A stretch of 23,240 bases of DNA. Source: Clostridiales bacterium (GTDB taxonomy: Bacteria > Bacillota > Clostridia > Oscillospirales > Oscillospiraceae). Shown here one piece after another: positions 1 through 5,699 of this stretch (its first letter is position 1; each line of letters begins with the position of its first letter). The stretch spans positions 1 to 23,240 of the forward strand of contig JAHZFC010000014.1 in assembly GCA_019421525.1 (NCBI GenBank), written 5' to 3'. The position numbers and the translations under genes are program-made. The notes beneath the pieces were generated by a model. The model was not told where the DNA came from. It ran no database searches and was given only the letters and a program-made list of their open reading frames with translations.

Positions 1-225
1 CTTCAAGCGCCAAGGGCGCGCTTTCGTTCAAAGCGCCTGCACCCCCGGACCCCCGTTTTTACGGGAGCGCAGGATAAGAACTGCTCCACATCCCATCCGG
101 CGTTGGGGTAAGCTGACACACTCGGCCCCTAATTCACGCTGCCGCTCCGATGGCAGTTGTAGAAACTTTCCGGGCCCTCGGGACACGCCTGCTACCTCGT
201 CGTCGCAAAGTCCGCTCAACTTCAT
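1..225 (-). ncRNA. Candidate structured noncoding RNA, family not identified
   Basis: No convincing protein gene is seen here; the open frames lack ribosome binding sites and protein-like composition. The block is packed with short inverted repeats: 18-24 with 30-36 (GCGCTTT/AAAGCGC), 52-56 with 61-65 (CCCGT/ACGGG), 69-72 with 81-84 (GCAG/CTGC), 72-75 with 95-98 (GGAT/ATCC), 139-143 with 152-156 (CTGCC/GGCAG), 105-108 with 126-129, and 181-184 with 210-213. Between the stems, read on the minus strand, lie unpaired stretches of the kind seen in conserved RNAs, such as GGAAAGTTTCTACAACTGCC. The 18-36 hairpin would be near the 3' end of a minus-strand RNA. I looked for 6S, SRP, RNase P, tmRNA and the common riboswitch cores and could assign none. 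Strand, ends and the RNA identity itself are inference. Confidence 0.3.
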
Positions 226-271
226 TTCCGCCTGACGGTGAAAATTACGTTCGCTCCCTTGCTCCTCCTCT

Positions 272-306
272 CCCCACCGAACCCGCTTCGCTGGGCTTCG
301 GCGGGG
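272..306. repeat. Inverted repeat with GCTTCGC core
   Basis: A long interrupted palindrome: CCCC (272-275) pairs with GGGG (303-306), CCGAA (277-281) with TTCGG (297-301), CCC (282-284) with GGG (293-295), and GC pairs around a TTC loop. It is the first of a series of intergenic palindromes that runs to about 768. The function is unknown. Confidence 0.6.
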
Positions 307-467
307 ACCCCTTTGGGCCAGCCAGGCGCTCTACCGTGGTCCGTGGGCAGTGCTGCTTTGGTACGCATCAGCGGCAGCGGAAAGCGGCGCTTTGTGTGTC
401 CTGACTTTGCGCGCCGTTCAATAGAAGGGGGCACCGAAGGGCCAGTACGCGCTTTTCTTTGGAATTC

Positions 468-508
468 AAAAACCGTTTCTTTTGGCGCATACAAAAGAAA
501 TGGTTTTT
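468..508. repeat. Inverted repeat, copy 1 of the TTTCTTTTG hairpin
   Basis: AAAAACC (468-474) pairs with GGTTTTT (502-508), and TTTCTTTTG (476-484) with CAAAAGAAA (492-500), around the loop GCGCATA. The inner hairpin recurs almost unchanged at 599-623, so this is a repeated unit rather than a single terminator. Confidence 0.7.
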
Positions 509-520
509 GGTATCTCGTCC

Positions 521-540
521 CCAAGGGCGCCAGCCCTTGG
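521..540. repeat. Perfect 8-bp inverted repeat
   Basis: CCAAGGGC (521-528) and GCCCTTGG (533-540) are perfect complements around the loop GCCA. The hairpin sits between two copies of T-rich/A-rich palindromes in the same cluster. Confidence 0.7.
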
Positions 541-546
541 CTTTTG

Positions 547-574
547 GTTTCTTTTTGTGCGAGCAAAAAGAAAC
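547..574. repeat. Perfect 11-bp inverted repeat
   Basis: GTTTCTTTTTG (547-557) pairs perfectly with CAAAAAGAAAC (564-574) around TGCGAG. It is a variant of the TTTCTTTTG hairpin found on either side. A small CGCC/GGCG stem (576-587) follows directly. Confidence 0.7.
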
Positions 575-598
575 TCGCCGTCAGGCGAAACCTGATCG

Positions 599-623
599 TT
601 TCTTTTGGCGCTGTCAAAAGAAA
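599..623. repeat. Inverted repeat, copy 2 of the TTTCTTTTG hairpin
   Basis: TTTCTTTTG (599-607) pairs with CAAAAGAAA (615-623), loop GCGCTGT. Arms, flanks (CG before, TGG after) and the first four loop bases match copy 1 at 476-500. About 123 bases separate the two copies. Confidence 0.7.
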
Positions 624-641
624 TGGGGGCGGAAAAACGTA

Positions 642-666
642 TCTCCAAAGGCGAAGCTTTTGGAGA
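642..666. repeat. Inverted repeat with GCGAAGC mini-hairpin core
   Basis: TCTCCAAA (642-649) pairs with TTTGGAGA (659-666), and the centre (651-657) is GCGAAGC. The oligonucleotide d(GCGAAGC) is known to form an unusually stable mini-hairpin. Confidence 0.7.
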
Positions 667-677
667 CTCCCCCCTCA

Positions 678-716
678 GTCACGCTTCGCGTGACAGCTCC
701 CCCGCCAGGGGGGAGC
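678..716. repeat. Double hairpin unit, Oscillospiraceae-type dispersed repeat
   Basis: Two adjacent perfect hairpins: GTCACGC-TTC-GCGTGAC (678-694) and GCTCCCCC-GCCA-GGGGGAGC (696-716). From memory, this arrangement (CTCAGTCA, a small hairpin, then AGCTCCCCC and GGGGGAGC) resembles a dispersed intergenic repeat of gut Oscillospiraceae. I could not compare it with a genome, so the family assignment is inference. The palindromes themselves are directly visible. Confidence 0.65.
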
Positions 717-746
717 CAGGTCCTCGGGGACGCAGTCCTTGAAACA

Positions 747-768
747 GGCCAAGGCGCAGCCTTTGGCC
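747..768. repeat. Imperfect inverted repeat
   Basis: GGCCAAGGC (747-755) faces GCCTTTGGCC (759-768) around GCA, with one bulged base. It is the last clear palindrome of the 272-768 cluster before the ptsH promoter. Confidence 0.55.
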
Positions 769-855
769 GCAGCCCCGCCCAGGGGAAGGAGAGACGCTGG
801 GATGGAATATGGCGGTTTTTGCAAAGGGCCTGTACGCAATTTGTGAAATTTGACG

Positions 856-884
856 TTGACGGTTGGAGCGAAATTTGGTATGCT
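856..884 (+). promoter_or_regulatory. Sigma-A promoter of ptsH
   Basis: The -35 is TTGACG (856-861), the spacer 17 bases and the -10 TATGCT (879-884). A start near 891 would give an 80-base leader to the HPr start codon. The TTGACG hexamer is also present six bases earlier (850-855), but only the second copy has the right spacing. Confidence 0.75.
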
Positions 885-973
885 TACTACGACGAAAGAG
901 CGCGACGGCGCTGTACGGATCACAGCGGATGGGTAAGGGCCCGTTGAAATCCGCAGTTTTAGGGGGAACCGAT

Positions 974-1237
974 ATGTTTATGAAGGAAGCCACTGTAAAC
1001 AATCAGGTCGGCCTGCATGCCCGCCCTGCCACGTTCTTTATCCAGAAGGCCAATGAGTTCAAAAGTTCGATCTGGGTGGAAAAGGATGAACGCCGGGTCA
1101 ACGCCAAGAGCCTGCTGGGCGTCCTCTCCCTGGGGATCGTAAAAGGGACCACCATCTCCCTCATCGCCGACGGCCCCGATGAGGAGGCCGCCATCAACGC
1201 GCTGGTGGAGCTCATCGGTTCCGACTTTTCTGAGTAA
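974..1237 (+). CDS. ptsH: HPr, phosphocarrier protein of the PTS
   Basis: An 87-residue HPr. It carries phosphate from enzyme I to the sugar-specific EIIA domains in the cytoplasm, and in Firmicutes it is a CcpA corepressor when phosphorylated on serine. With the start at 974, the phosphorylated histidine falls exactly at His15 (GLHARPA) and the regulatory serine at Ser46 (NAKSLLGVLSLG), the canonical numbering. This supports the start, as does AGGGGG at 961-966, seven bases upstream. The presence of His15 argues against Crh. It is a one-gene unit with its own promoter (856-884) and terminator (1254-1283), and no ptsI lies next to it. Identification is very secure. Confidence 0.97.
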   Translation: MFMKEATVNNQVGLHARPATFFIQKANEFKSSIWVEKDERRVNAKSLLGVLSLGIVKGTTISLIADGPDEEAAINALVELIGSDFSE

Positions 1238-1253
1238 GACACATGGAAAGCAG

Positions 1254-1283
1254 AAAAAGCGCCGCGAAATGCGGCGCTTTTTT
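1254..1283 (+). terminator. Intrinsic terminator after ptsH
   Basis: GCGCCGC (1259-1265) and GCGGCGC (1271-1277) form a perfect GC stem around GAAAT, with an A-run before and six T after (1278-1283). It ends the ptsH transcript. Confidence 0.9.
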
Positions 1284-1336
1284 CGACCCAGCGTGACCAT
1301 CCAGGGAGAAACGACACAGGAAGAGGAGGCGGCGTG

Positions 1337-1882
1337 ATGCGGGTCATCACCGGCACCGCCCGGGGCAAGCGGCTCAAGGAGCTGCCCGGGCTCTCCACCC
1401 GGCCCACCACCGACCGGGTGAAGGAAAGTCTGTTCAACATCATCCAGTTCGACATCGAGGGGCGCCGGGTGCTGGACCTGTTCGCCGGCACAGGGCAGCT
1501 GGGCATCGAGGCCCTCAGCCGGGGTGCGGCCTTCTGCGACTTCGTGGACCAGGCCCCCGCGGCGGTCAGAGTGGTGCGGGAGAACCTCCGCGCCTGCGGG
1601 CTGGAGGGGCGCGCCGCCGTGTACCAGCGGGATTTTATGGACTTTCTGAAGTCCGCCCGGGAGAAGTATGACCTGGTGTTTTTAGATCCGCCTTATGCCT
1701 CCGGCGATCTGGAGCGGGCCCTGGGATATATAGCCGAGATTGACATCGTATCAAGAAATGGTATAATAATCAGCGAAAGTCCGGCGGACCATCGGCTGCC
1801 GGCCCTGCCTGCCCCCTATGAGAAGGTGCGTGACTACCGGTACGGGAAGATCAAGCTGACCGTCTGCCGCAATGCGTATTGA
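1337..1882 (+). CDS. rsmD: 16S rRNA (guanine(966)-N2)-methyltransferase RsmD
   Basis: A 181-residue SAM-dependent methyltransferase that modifies G966 of 16S rRNA in the small ribosomal subunit. The family signature MRVITGTARGKRL opens the protein. A SAM-binding loop (VLDLFAGTGQLGIEALSRGA) follows, and the catalytic D-P-P-Y is at residues 117-120. ATG at 1337 is chosen over GTG at 1334 because it lies seven bases after GGAGG (1325-1329), whereas the GTG would be only four bases away. The gene starts shortly after the ptsH terminator and I see no clear promoter. rsmD followed by coaD is a common bacterial pairing. Length is normal for the family. Confidence 0.95.
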   Translation: MRVITGTARGKRLKELPGLSTRPTTDRVKESLFNIIQFDIEGRRVLDLFAGTGQLGIEALSRGAAFCDFVDQAPAAVRVVRENLRACGLEGRAAVYQRDFMDFLKSAREKYDLVFLDPPYASGDLERALGYIAEIDIVSRNGIIISESPADHRLPALPAPYEKVRDYRYGKIKLTVCRNAY

Positions 1883-1997
1883 ACAATGCCGAAAGCCCTG
1901 AAAGGCAAGGCTTTCAAGACCCGTTGGCTTTGTTCGGGCGCATTGCGGCAATGGCTGGAGCTTTCCCGCGGACGCCGGTCCCGGCGCTTGTGGGAGG

Positions 1998-2038
1998 GAT
2001 CGCGCGGCTGGGCTGCGCGAATAGAGCGCTTTGCGATC
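1998..2038. repeat. Nested inverted repeat in the rsmD-coaD gap
   Basis: GATCGC (1998-2003) faces GCGATC (2033-2038). Inside lies a smaller GCGC-rich hairpin (2001-2019). It sits in the 190-base gap between rsmD and coaD, which has no gene and no clear promoter. It might fold in the mRNA ahead of coaD; the function is unknown. Confidence 0.4.
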
Positions 2039-2072
2039 GGTCCAGCAGACATTACCGTAGGAGTGTTTGACC

Positions 2073-2573
2073 ATGAGACGAGCCATTTACCCCGGCAGCT
2101 TTGACCCGGTCACCCTGGGCCACCTGAACATCATCAAGCGTGCCGCTGCCATGTTCGACGAGCTGATCGTGTGCGTCAGCGTCAATTCCAGCAAGTCCTC
2201 CGGGCTGTTCACCCCGGAAGAGCGGGTGGAGCTCATCCGAAAGGTCACCGAGGACATCCCCAACGTGCGGGTGGACTGCTCCCGGGAGCTGCTGGCCGCC
2301 TATGCCAAGCGCAACCGGGCCCGGGTGCTGGTGAAGGGGCTGCGGGCGGTGTCCGACTATGAGGCGGAGATCCAGATGGCCATGGTCAACGCCAAGCTGT
2401 ACCCAAAGCTGGACACCATCTTTTTGTACACCAGCCCCAAGTACGCCTACCTCAGCTCCACCGTGGTCAAGGAGATGGCCCGGTATGGGGCGGACCTGTC
2501 CGACTTCGTGCCCCGGCAGATCATCGAACAGGTGCAGGAAAAAATGGATCACATCACACATGAAAAGGAGTGA
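2073..2573 (+). CDS. coaD: Phosphopantetheine adenylyltransferase
   Basis: A 166-residue nucleotidyltransferase that makes dephospho-CoA from 4'-phosphopantetheine and ATP, the penultimate step of coenzyme A synthesis. The N-terminus MRRAIYPGSFDPVTLGHLN contains the T-x-G-H nucleotide-binding signature. The second family motif, YLSSTVVKEMA, lies in the last third. ATG at 2073 has AGGAG at 2059-2063, nine bases upstream; a TTG six bases earlier in frame is less likely. The stop codon (2571-2573) immediately precedes the next gene and the shared RBS sits in the coaD end, so the two are co-transcribed. Normal length; a secure call. Confidence 0.96.
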   Translation: MRRAIYPGSFDPVTLGHLNIIKRAAAMFDELIVCVSVNSSKSSGLFTPEERVELIRKVTEDIPNVRVDCSRELLAAYAKRNRARVLVKGLRAVSDYEAEIQMAMVNAKLYPKLDTIFLYTSPKYAYLSSTVVKEMARYGADLSDFVPRQIIEQVQEKMDHITHEKE

Positions 2574-2578
2574 GCGCC

Positions 2579-3100
2579 ATGGCCACAGGTGTGGAAGAAC
2601 TGGTCGATATGCTGTTCGACATGATAGACGAGGCAAAAAACGCGCCCTTGAGCAGTGAAAAATGTGTCATCGATCGAGACAAGGCTCTGGATCTGCTGGA
2701 CGACATCAAGGCCCAGTTCCCCGTGGAGCTGGCCGAGGCCAGGAAGATCCTCAACGCCCGCAACGAGTATGTGGCCGCCGCCAAGCGGGAGGCCGACGAG
2801 ATCCGCAAGCGGGCGGAGATCGAGGCCAGCCAGATGGTCAGCGAGGACCGGGTGATGAACCAGGCCCGGCAGAAGGCCAACGAGCTGGTGGCCCAGGCGG
2901 AGGCCAAGGCCAAGGAGGTCCGCCGCTCGGCCAACGAATACTGCGAGGACGTGCTGCGCCGGACCGAGGAGGCCCTGGCCGAGGCACACAGCGAGATGCG
3001 CCAGGTGCGCTCCCGGTTCCGCTCCGCCGTGGGCGGCCCCTCCTCCGCGCCGGCCCAGGGCGGCAGCAGCCGTATGTACGACGCCGAGGCGGACGAGTGA
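2579..3100 (+). CDS. Coiled-coil protein, function unknown (ATP-synthase-b/DivIVA-like composition)
   Basis: A 173-residue cytoplasmic protein without signal or membrane segment. From about residue 40 to 145 it is almost pure charged alanine-rich helix (repeats such as ARQKANELVAQAEAKAKE), which predicts a long coiled coil. This composition makes ATP-synthase subunit b or DivIVA-type domains the usual weak matches. The C-terminal 25 residues are a Gly/Ser/Pro tail. AAGGAG at 2565-2570 lies eight bases before ATG 2579. A GTG at 2570 overlapping the coaD stop is also open but has poor spacing. Position just before the division cluster makes a scaffold role possible, but this is inference. Confidence 0.85.
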   Translation: MATGVEELVDMLFDMIDEAKNAPLSSEKCVIDRDKALDLLDDIKAQFPVELAEARKILNARNEYVAAAKREADEIRKRAEIEASQMVSEDRVMNQARQKANELVAQAEAKAKEVRRSANEYCEDVLRRTEEALAEAHSEMRQVRSRFRSAVGGPSSAPAQGGSSRMYDAEADE

Positions 3101-3144
3101 GGGCGGACAGCGGAAAAGTAGACATAAAAAATTTTTATGACAGC

Positions 3145-3183
3145 AAAGCGCCGGCAGGGGAGACCTGCCGGCGCTTTTCTTTT
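3145..3183 (+). terminator. Intrinsic terminator after the rsmD-coaD block
   Basis: AAAGCGCCGGCAGG (3145-3158) pairs perfectly with CCTGCCGGCGCTTT (3164-3177) around GGAGA, followed by a T-rich tail. It separates the rsmD/coaD unit from the dcw cluster. Confidence 0.92.
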
Positions 3184-3189
3184 GCCTCG

Positions 3190-3207
3190 GACACAAAATA
3201 TTGTGTC
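3190..3207. promoter_or_regulatory. Short palindrome, possible operator
   Basis: GACACAA (3190-3196) and TTGTGTC (3201-3207) flank AATA. It is an AT-centred perfect dyad of operator size, in the 228-base gap between the terminator and the mraZ promoter. No T-run follows, so it is not a terminator. No regulator can be named. Confidence 0.4.
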
Positions 3208-3331
3208 TGGTCGAGGGGGAAGATACAATACCCGGAAGGAACAAGGGGAACGGGGACTCGAACGTATGTTTTCCTGCCTGAAGGGGAGCTGAAATCCCTT
3301 GGAATACCAGGGTTTTCCTCAAAAAAAGTGC

Positions 3332-3360
3332 TTGCTTTTTTTGGAGGGGCGGGGTATACT
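3332..3360 (+). promoter_or_regulatory. Sigma-A promoter of mraZ and the dcw cluster
   Basis: The -35 is TTGCTT (3332-3337), the spacer 17 bases and the -10 TATACT (3355-3360). Transcription should begin near 3367, which places the MraZ boxes in the first 50 bases of the transcript region. It is the only good promoter between the upstream terminator and mraZ. Confidence 0.8.
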
Positions 3361-3371
3361 AAAACCACTAT

Positions 3372-3417
3372 TGGAGTGAAATGGAGTAATATAGCCTAAA
3401 AACGGAGCGAAATGGAG
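3372..3417 (+). promoter_or_regulatory. MraZ boxes: four GGAG repeats at 10-bp phase
   Basis: TGGAG occurs at 3372-3376, 3382-3386 and 3413-3417, and CGGAG at 3403-3407, giving steps of 10, 21 and 10 bases. Three of the four are followed by GTGAAA-, GTAATA- or GCGAAA-like sequence, so each unit is about 10 bases. MraZ proteins are known to bind short direct repeats at about 10-base spacing upstream of their own gene, so this is very likely the autoregulatory operator. The fourth repeat is part of the mraZ ribosome binding site (GGAGGAG, 3414-3420). Binding could therefore affect translation-proximal DNA as well as promoter clearance. Confidence 0.75.
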
Positions 3418-3426
3418 GAGAGCGGG

Positions 3427-3843
3427 ATGACCGGCACCTATGAGCACAGCATCGACAGCGCCGGCCGTCTCATCGTGCCCGCCAAGCTCCGGGACGAGCT
3501 GGGCTCCACCTTCTATCTGGCGGTGGGGGTCAAGGAGAACCTGACCCTCTACCCCATGGCCGCCTGGAACAAGCTCCAGGAGCGGGTGGCCAACCTGACC
3601 ACCGCCCAGGCCGCCTCCATGGATGTGTTCTTCGCCTCCGCCCAGCTGTGTGAGGCGGACAAGCAGTGGCGCTTCCAGGTGCCCGGCTACCTGAAGGACT
3701 ACGCCAAGATCGACCGGGACGTGGTCATCACCGGTAACAACGACCGGGCCCAGATCTGGAGCGCCGACAACTGGAAGGCCAAGACCCAGCAGCAGCTCAA
3801 CCCCGAGACCATCGCCGCGCTGCTGGAAGGGCTGGGGATCTGA
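3427..3843 (+). CDS. mraZ: MraZ, transcriptional regulator of the dcw cluster
   Basis: A 138-residue DNA-binding protein with two SpoVT/AbrB-like halves; MraZ assembles into rings and represses its own operon in studied bacteria. The first half has the standard motif D10-S-A-G-R14 followed by LIVPAKLRDELG. In the second half the matching motif is D78-K-Q-W-R82, so the usual glycine is replaced by tryptophan. ATG at 3427 is chosen because GGAGGAG (3414-3420) sits six bases upstream. The in-frame ATG at 3412 lies inside that binding site and would have none of its own. It is the first gene of the cluster, three bases from rsmH. Length is typical. Confidence 0.96.
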   Translation: MTGTYEHSIDSAGRLIVPAKLRDELGSTFYLAVGVKENLTLYPMAAWNKLQERVANLTTAQAASMDVFFASAQLCEADKQWRFQVPGYLKDYAKIDRDVVITGNNDRAQIWSADNWKAKTQQQLNPETIAALLEGLGI

Positions 3844-3846
3844 GCT

Positions 3847-4779
3847 ATGGAACTGACACACAAGCCGGTGCTCCTCCGCGAGTGCCTGGAGGGGCTGGAT
3901 ATCCGGCCCGACGGCATCTATGTGGACGGCACCCTGGGCCGGGCAGGCCACAGCCGGGAGATCGCCGCACGGCTGACCACCGGACGGCTCATTGCCATCG
4001 ACCGGGACCAGGCCGCCCTGGACGCCGCCCCCGGGCGGCTGGAGGGCCATATGGACAAGGTCACCCTGGTCCACGGAAACTTCGGGGACGTGGCAAATAT
4101 TTTGCAGCGGCTGGGCATTTCCGGGGTGGACGGGATGCTCTTTGACCTGGGGGTGTCCTCCCCCCAGCTGGACGACGGCAGCCGGGGCTTTTCCTACCAG
4201 CACGACGCGCCCCTGGATATGCGCATGGACCAGTCCGCCCCCCTCACCGCCTTTGACGTGGTCAACGGCTGGAGCCAGGAGGAGCTCAAGCGCATCCTGT
4301 GGCAGTACGGGGAGGAGCGCTACTCCGGCCCCATCGCCGCGGCCATCGTCCGCGCCCGGCAGCAGGCCCCCATCGAGACCACCGGGCAGCTGGCGGAGCT
4401 CATCCGCCAGGCCATGCCCGCCAAGGCCCGGCGGGAGAAGCAGCACCCGGCCAAGCGGTCCTTCCAGGCCATCCGCATCGCCGTCAACGACGAGCTGGGC
4501 GAGGTGGAGCGGATGCTGGACGCAGCTCTGGACCTGCTGAAGCCCGGAGGGCGCATCGCCGTCATCTCCTTCCACTCCCTGGAGGACCGTCTGGTGAAGT
4601 CCGCCTTCGCCCAGTGGGCCTCCGGATGCACCTGCCCGCCGGACTTCCCGGTGTGCGTGTGCGGGAAGAAGCCCAGGGCCAGGCTGATCGGCCGGCGGCC
4701 CATCGTGGCGGGGGACGAGGAACTGGAGGACAACCCCAGAGCCCGCAGCGCCAAGCTGCGCATCGCGGAGAAATTATGA
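3847..4779 (+). CDS. rsmH: 16S rRNA (cytosine(1402)-N4)-methyltransferase RsmH
   Basis: A 310-residue SAM-dependent methyltransferase (formerly MraW) that N4-methylates C1402 in the ribosomal P-site. The opening HKPVLLRECLEGL is typical of the family. The SAM-binding loop reads DGTLGRAGHS, where most members have a G-rich GGGGHS-type loop. Later conserved blocks are DLGVSSPQLDD, GFSY, PLDMRMD, the KRSFQAIRIAVNDELGE stretch and ISFHSLEDRLVK near the C-terminus. The ATG lies three bases after the mraZ stop, so translation is coupled. Its usual place directly after mraZ is kept. Length is normal. Confidence 0.97.
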   Translation: MELTHKPVLLRECLEGLDIRPDGIYVDGTLGRAGHSREIAARLTTGRLIAIDRDQAALDAAPGRLEGHMDKVTLVHGNFGDVANILQRLGISGVDGMLFDLGVSSPQLDDGSRGFSYQHDAPLDMRMDQSAPLTAFDVVNGWSQEELKRILWQYGEERYSGPIAAAIVRARQQAPIETTGQLAELIRQAMPAKARREKQHPAKRSFQAIRIAVNDELGEVERMLDAALDLLKPGGRIAVISFHSLEDRLVKSAFAQWASGCTCPPDFPVCVCGKKPRARLIGRRPIVAGDEELEDNPRARSAKLRIAEKL

Positions 4780-5039
4780 CGACAGAGAGCGTCGAAAAAG
4801 CCTCGCAGAGTTCGCGCCCGCAGGCGCGAAAAAATTCAAATTCGTTTTCGGCCGTGACATGTGCGTGGACGAAAACACTTCTCGGCCCGCAAACGTGCGA
4901 ACCGCGCCCTTTGCGGTGAGTGCGCTGCGGCGGGCCGCAACCCATCCGTCGAAAAAGGCTTTGCCTTTTTCGATGGCCTGAACACCCTTCCGGGAGAGGG
5001 GTGTGTGCAGATACCTTTTGACACCGGAGGAGAGTTTTT
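4780..5039 (+). other. 260-base noncoding, hairpin-rich gap inside the dcw operon
   Basis: No gene or clear sigma-A promoter is seen between rsmH and ftsL. Four inverted repeats are visible: TTCGCGCC-CGCA-GGCGCGAA (4811-4830), CGGCCCGC with GCGGGCCG (4883-4890 and 4930-4937), ACCGC with GCGGT nested inside (4901-4905 and 4913-4917), and the perfect 11-bp TCGAAAAAGGC-TTT-GCCTTTTTCGA (4949-4973). None is followed by a clean T-run, so these are not ordinary terminators. They may be mRNA structure, processing sites or dispersed repeats. The ftsL ribosome binding site lies at 5026-5034. Confidence 0.55.
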
Positions 5040-5585
5040 ATGGCCACTGAGCGCAGGACGAGAAGATATCCCACCTATGGGAACGTCGCCTATCAGCCTG
5101 AGTATCCATCCAGCGCGGTCCGTGCGCCCGCCCGCAGGGAGGCGGAACAGCCCCGCCGCCGCCCCCGGGTCCAGCCCAGGGAGCGGGTGGCCGCCCGTCC
5201 CCAGGTAGAGGTCCGCGCCCAGGGCGCCATAGCGCCCTTCGCCATCGTGGGCTTTGCCGCCGTGGCGCTGTGCGTGTTCTTCATGCTCTCCACCCTCATC
5301 CAGCTGGTGACGGTGGCCGATGAGACCTATGACCTTCAGGACCAGCTGGAGGAGCTCCAGAGCGAGGAGAAGGAGCTCATGGCCCAGTATGAATTGGTCT
5401 ATGATCTGGAGGAGATCGAGCAGCAGCTGACCGCCAGCGGCACCATGGTCAAGGCCAACTCCTCCAACACGGTGTACCTGGACCTGTCTGAGGCGGACAG
5501 CATCATCTATTACGAGCAGGCGTCCGGGGGCATCCCCGGATTGGTGGACCGATTGGAGAATTTGGTCAGCGGTCTGCTGTCATAA
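5040..5585 (+). CDS. ftsL: FtsL-like cell division protein
   Basis: A 181-residue bitopic membrane protein. Residues 1-60 are a basic, proline-rich cytoplasmic tail. One membrane helix (about 63-85, PFAIVGFAAVALCVFFMLS) is followed by an acidic coiled coil (LQDQLEELQSEEKELMAQ). This matches the FtsL/DivIC architecture: a small scaffold in the divisome that forms a complex with FtsQ/DivIB and FtsI. Sequence identity in this family is poor, so the name rests on topology and on position between rsmH and the class B PBP, the normal ftsL slot. GGAGGAGAG (5026-5034) precedes the ATG. The basic N-terminal tail and the region after the coiled coil are longer than in typical FtsL. Confidence 0.82.
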   Translation: MATERRTRRYPTYGNVAYQPEYPSSAVRAPARREAEQPRRRPRVQPRERVAARPQVEVRAQGAIAPFAIVGFAAVALCVFFMLSTLIQLVTVADETYDLQDQLEELQSEEKELMAQYELVYDLEEIEQQLTASGTMVKANSSNTVYLDLSEADSIIYYEQASGGIPGLVDRLENLVSGLLS

Positions 5586-5638
5586 CAAGACCGGAGGGAC
5601 ACATACACTAAAAGCAGACCCGGCAATACAGATATGTG

Positions 5639-5667
5639 GGGCGTAAGAACGGCGGTGTCTTACGCCC
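5639..5667 (+). terminator. Perfect 10-bp hairpin with short T-run, possible attenuator
   Basis: GGGCGTAAGA (5639-5648) pairs with TCTTACGCCC (5658-5667) around nine bases and is followed by only TTT. It lies between ftsL and the PBP gene. The short T-run suggests partial termination or an RNA-stability element rather than a full stop. Confidence 0.45.
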
Positions 5668-5699
5668 TTTCCCGATGTTTCGGAGAAAGGAGATCCGCC

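Noticed and set aside
150..180. Purine-riboswitch-like TTTCTAC on the minus strand
   Set aside because: The flanking P2 stem, L2/L3 kissing loops and closing stem of the purine aptamer are not found, and no purine gene follows.
468..768. CRISPR-like array
   Set aside because: The units are palindromes of different sequence and irregular spacing, not identical repeats with spacers; no cas genes nearby.
150..947. Several overlapping frames of 80-160 codons in the first kilobase
   Set aside because: They translate palindromic repeats, lack ribosome binding sites and differ in every frame; noncoding repeats explain the region better.
974..1237. Crh rather than HPr
   Set aside because: His15 is present; Crh lacks this phosphorylation site.
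3412..3426. Upstream ATG for mraZ
   Set aside because: It lies within the ribosome binding site and MraZ box; MraZ proteins normally begin just before the Y-E-H/N-S-I-D stretch, which fits 3427.
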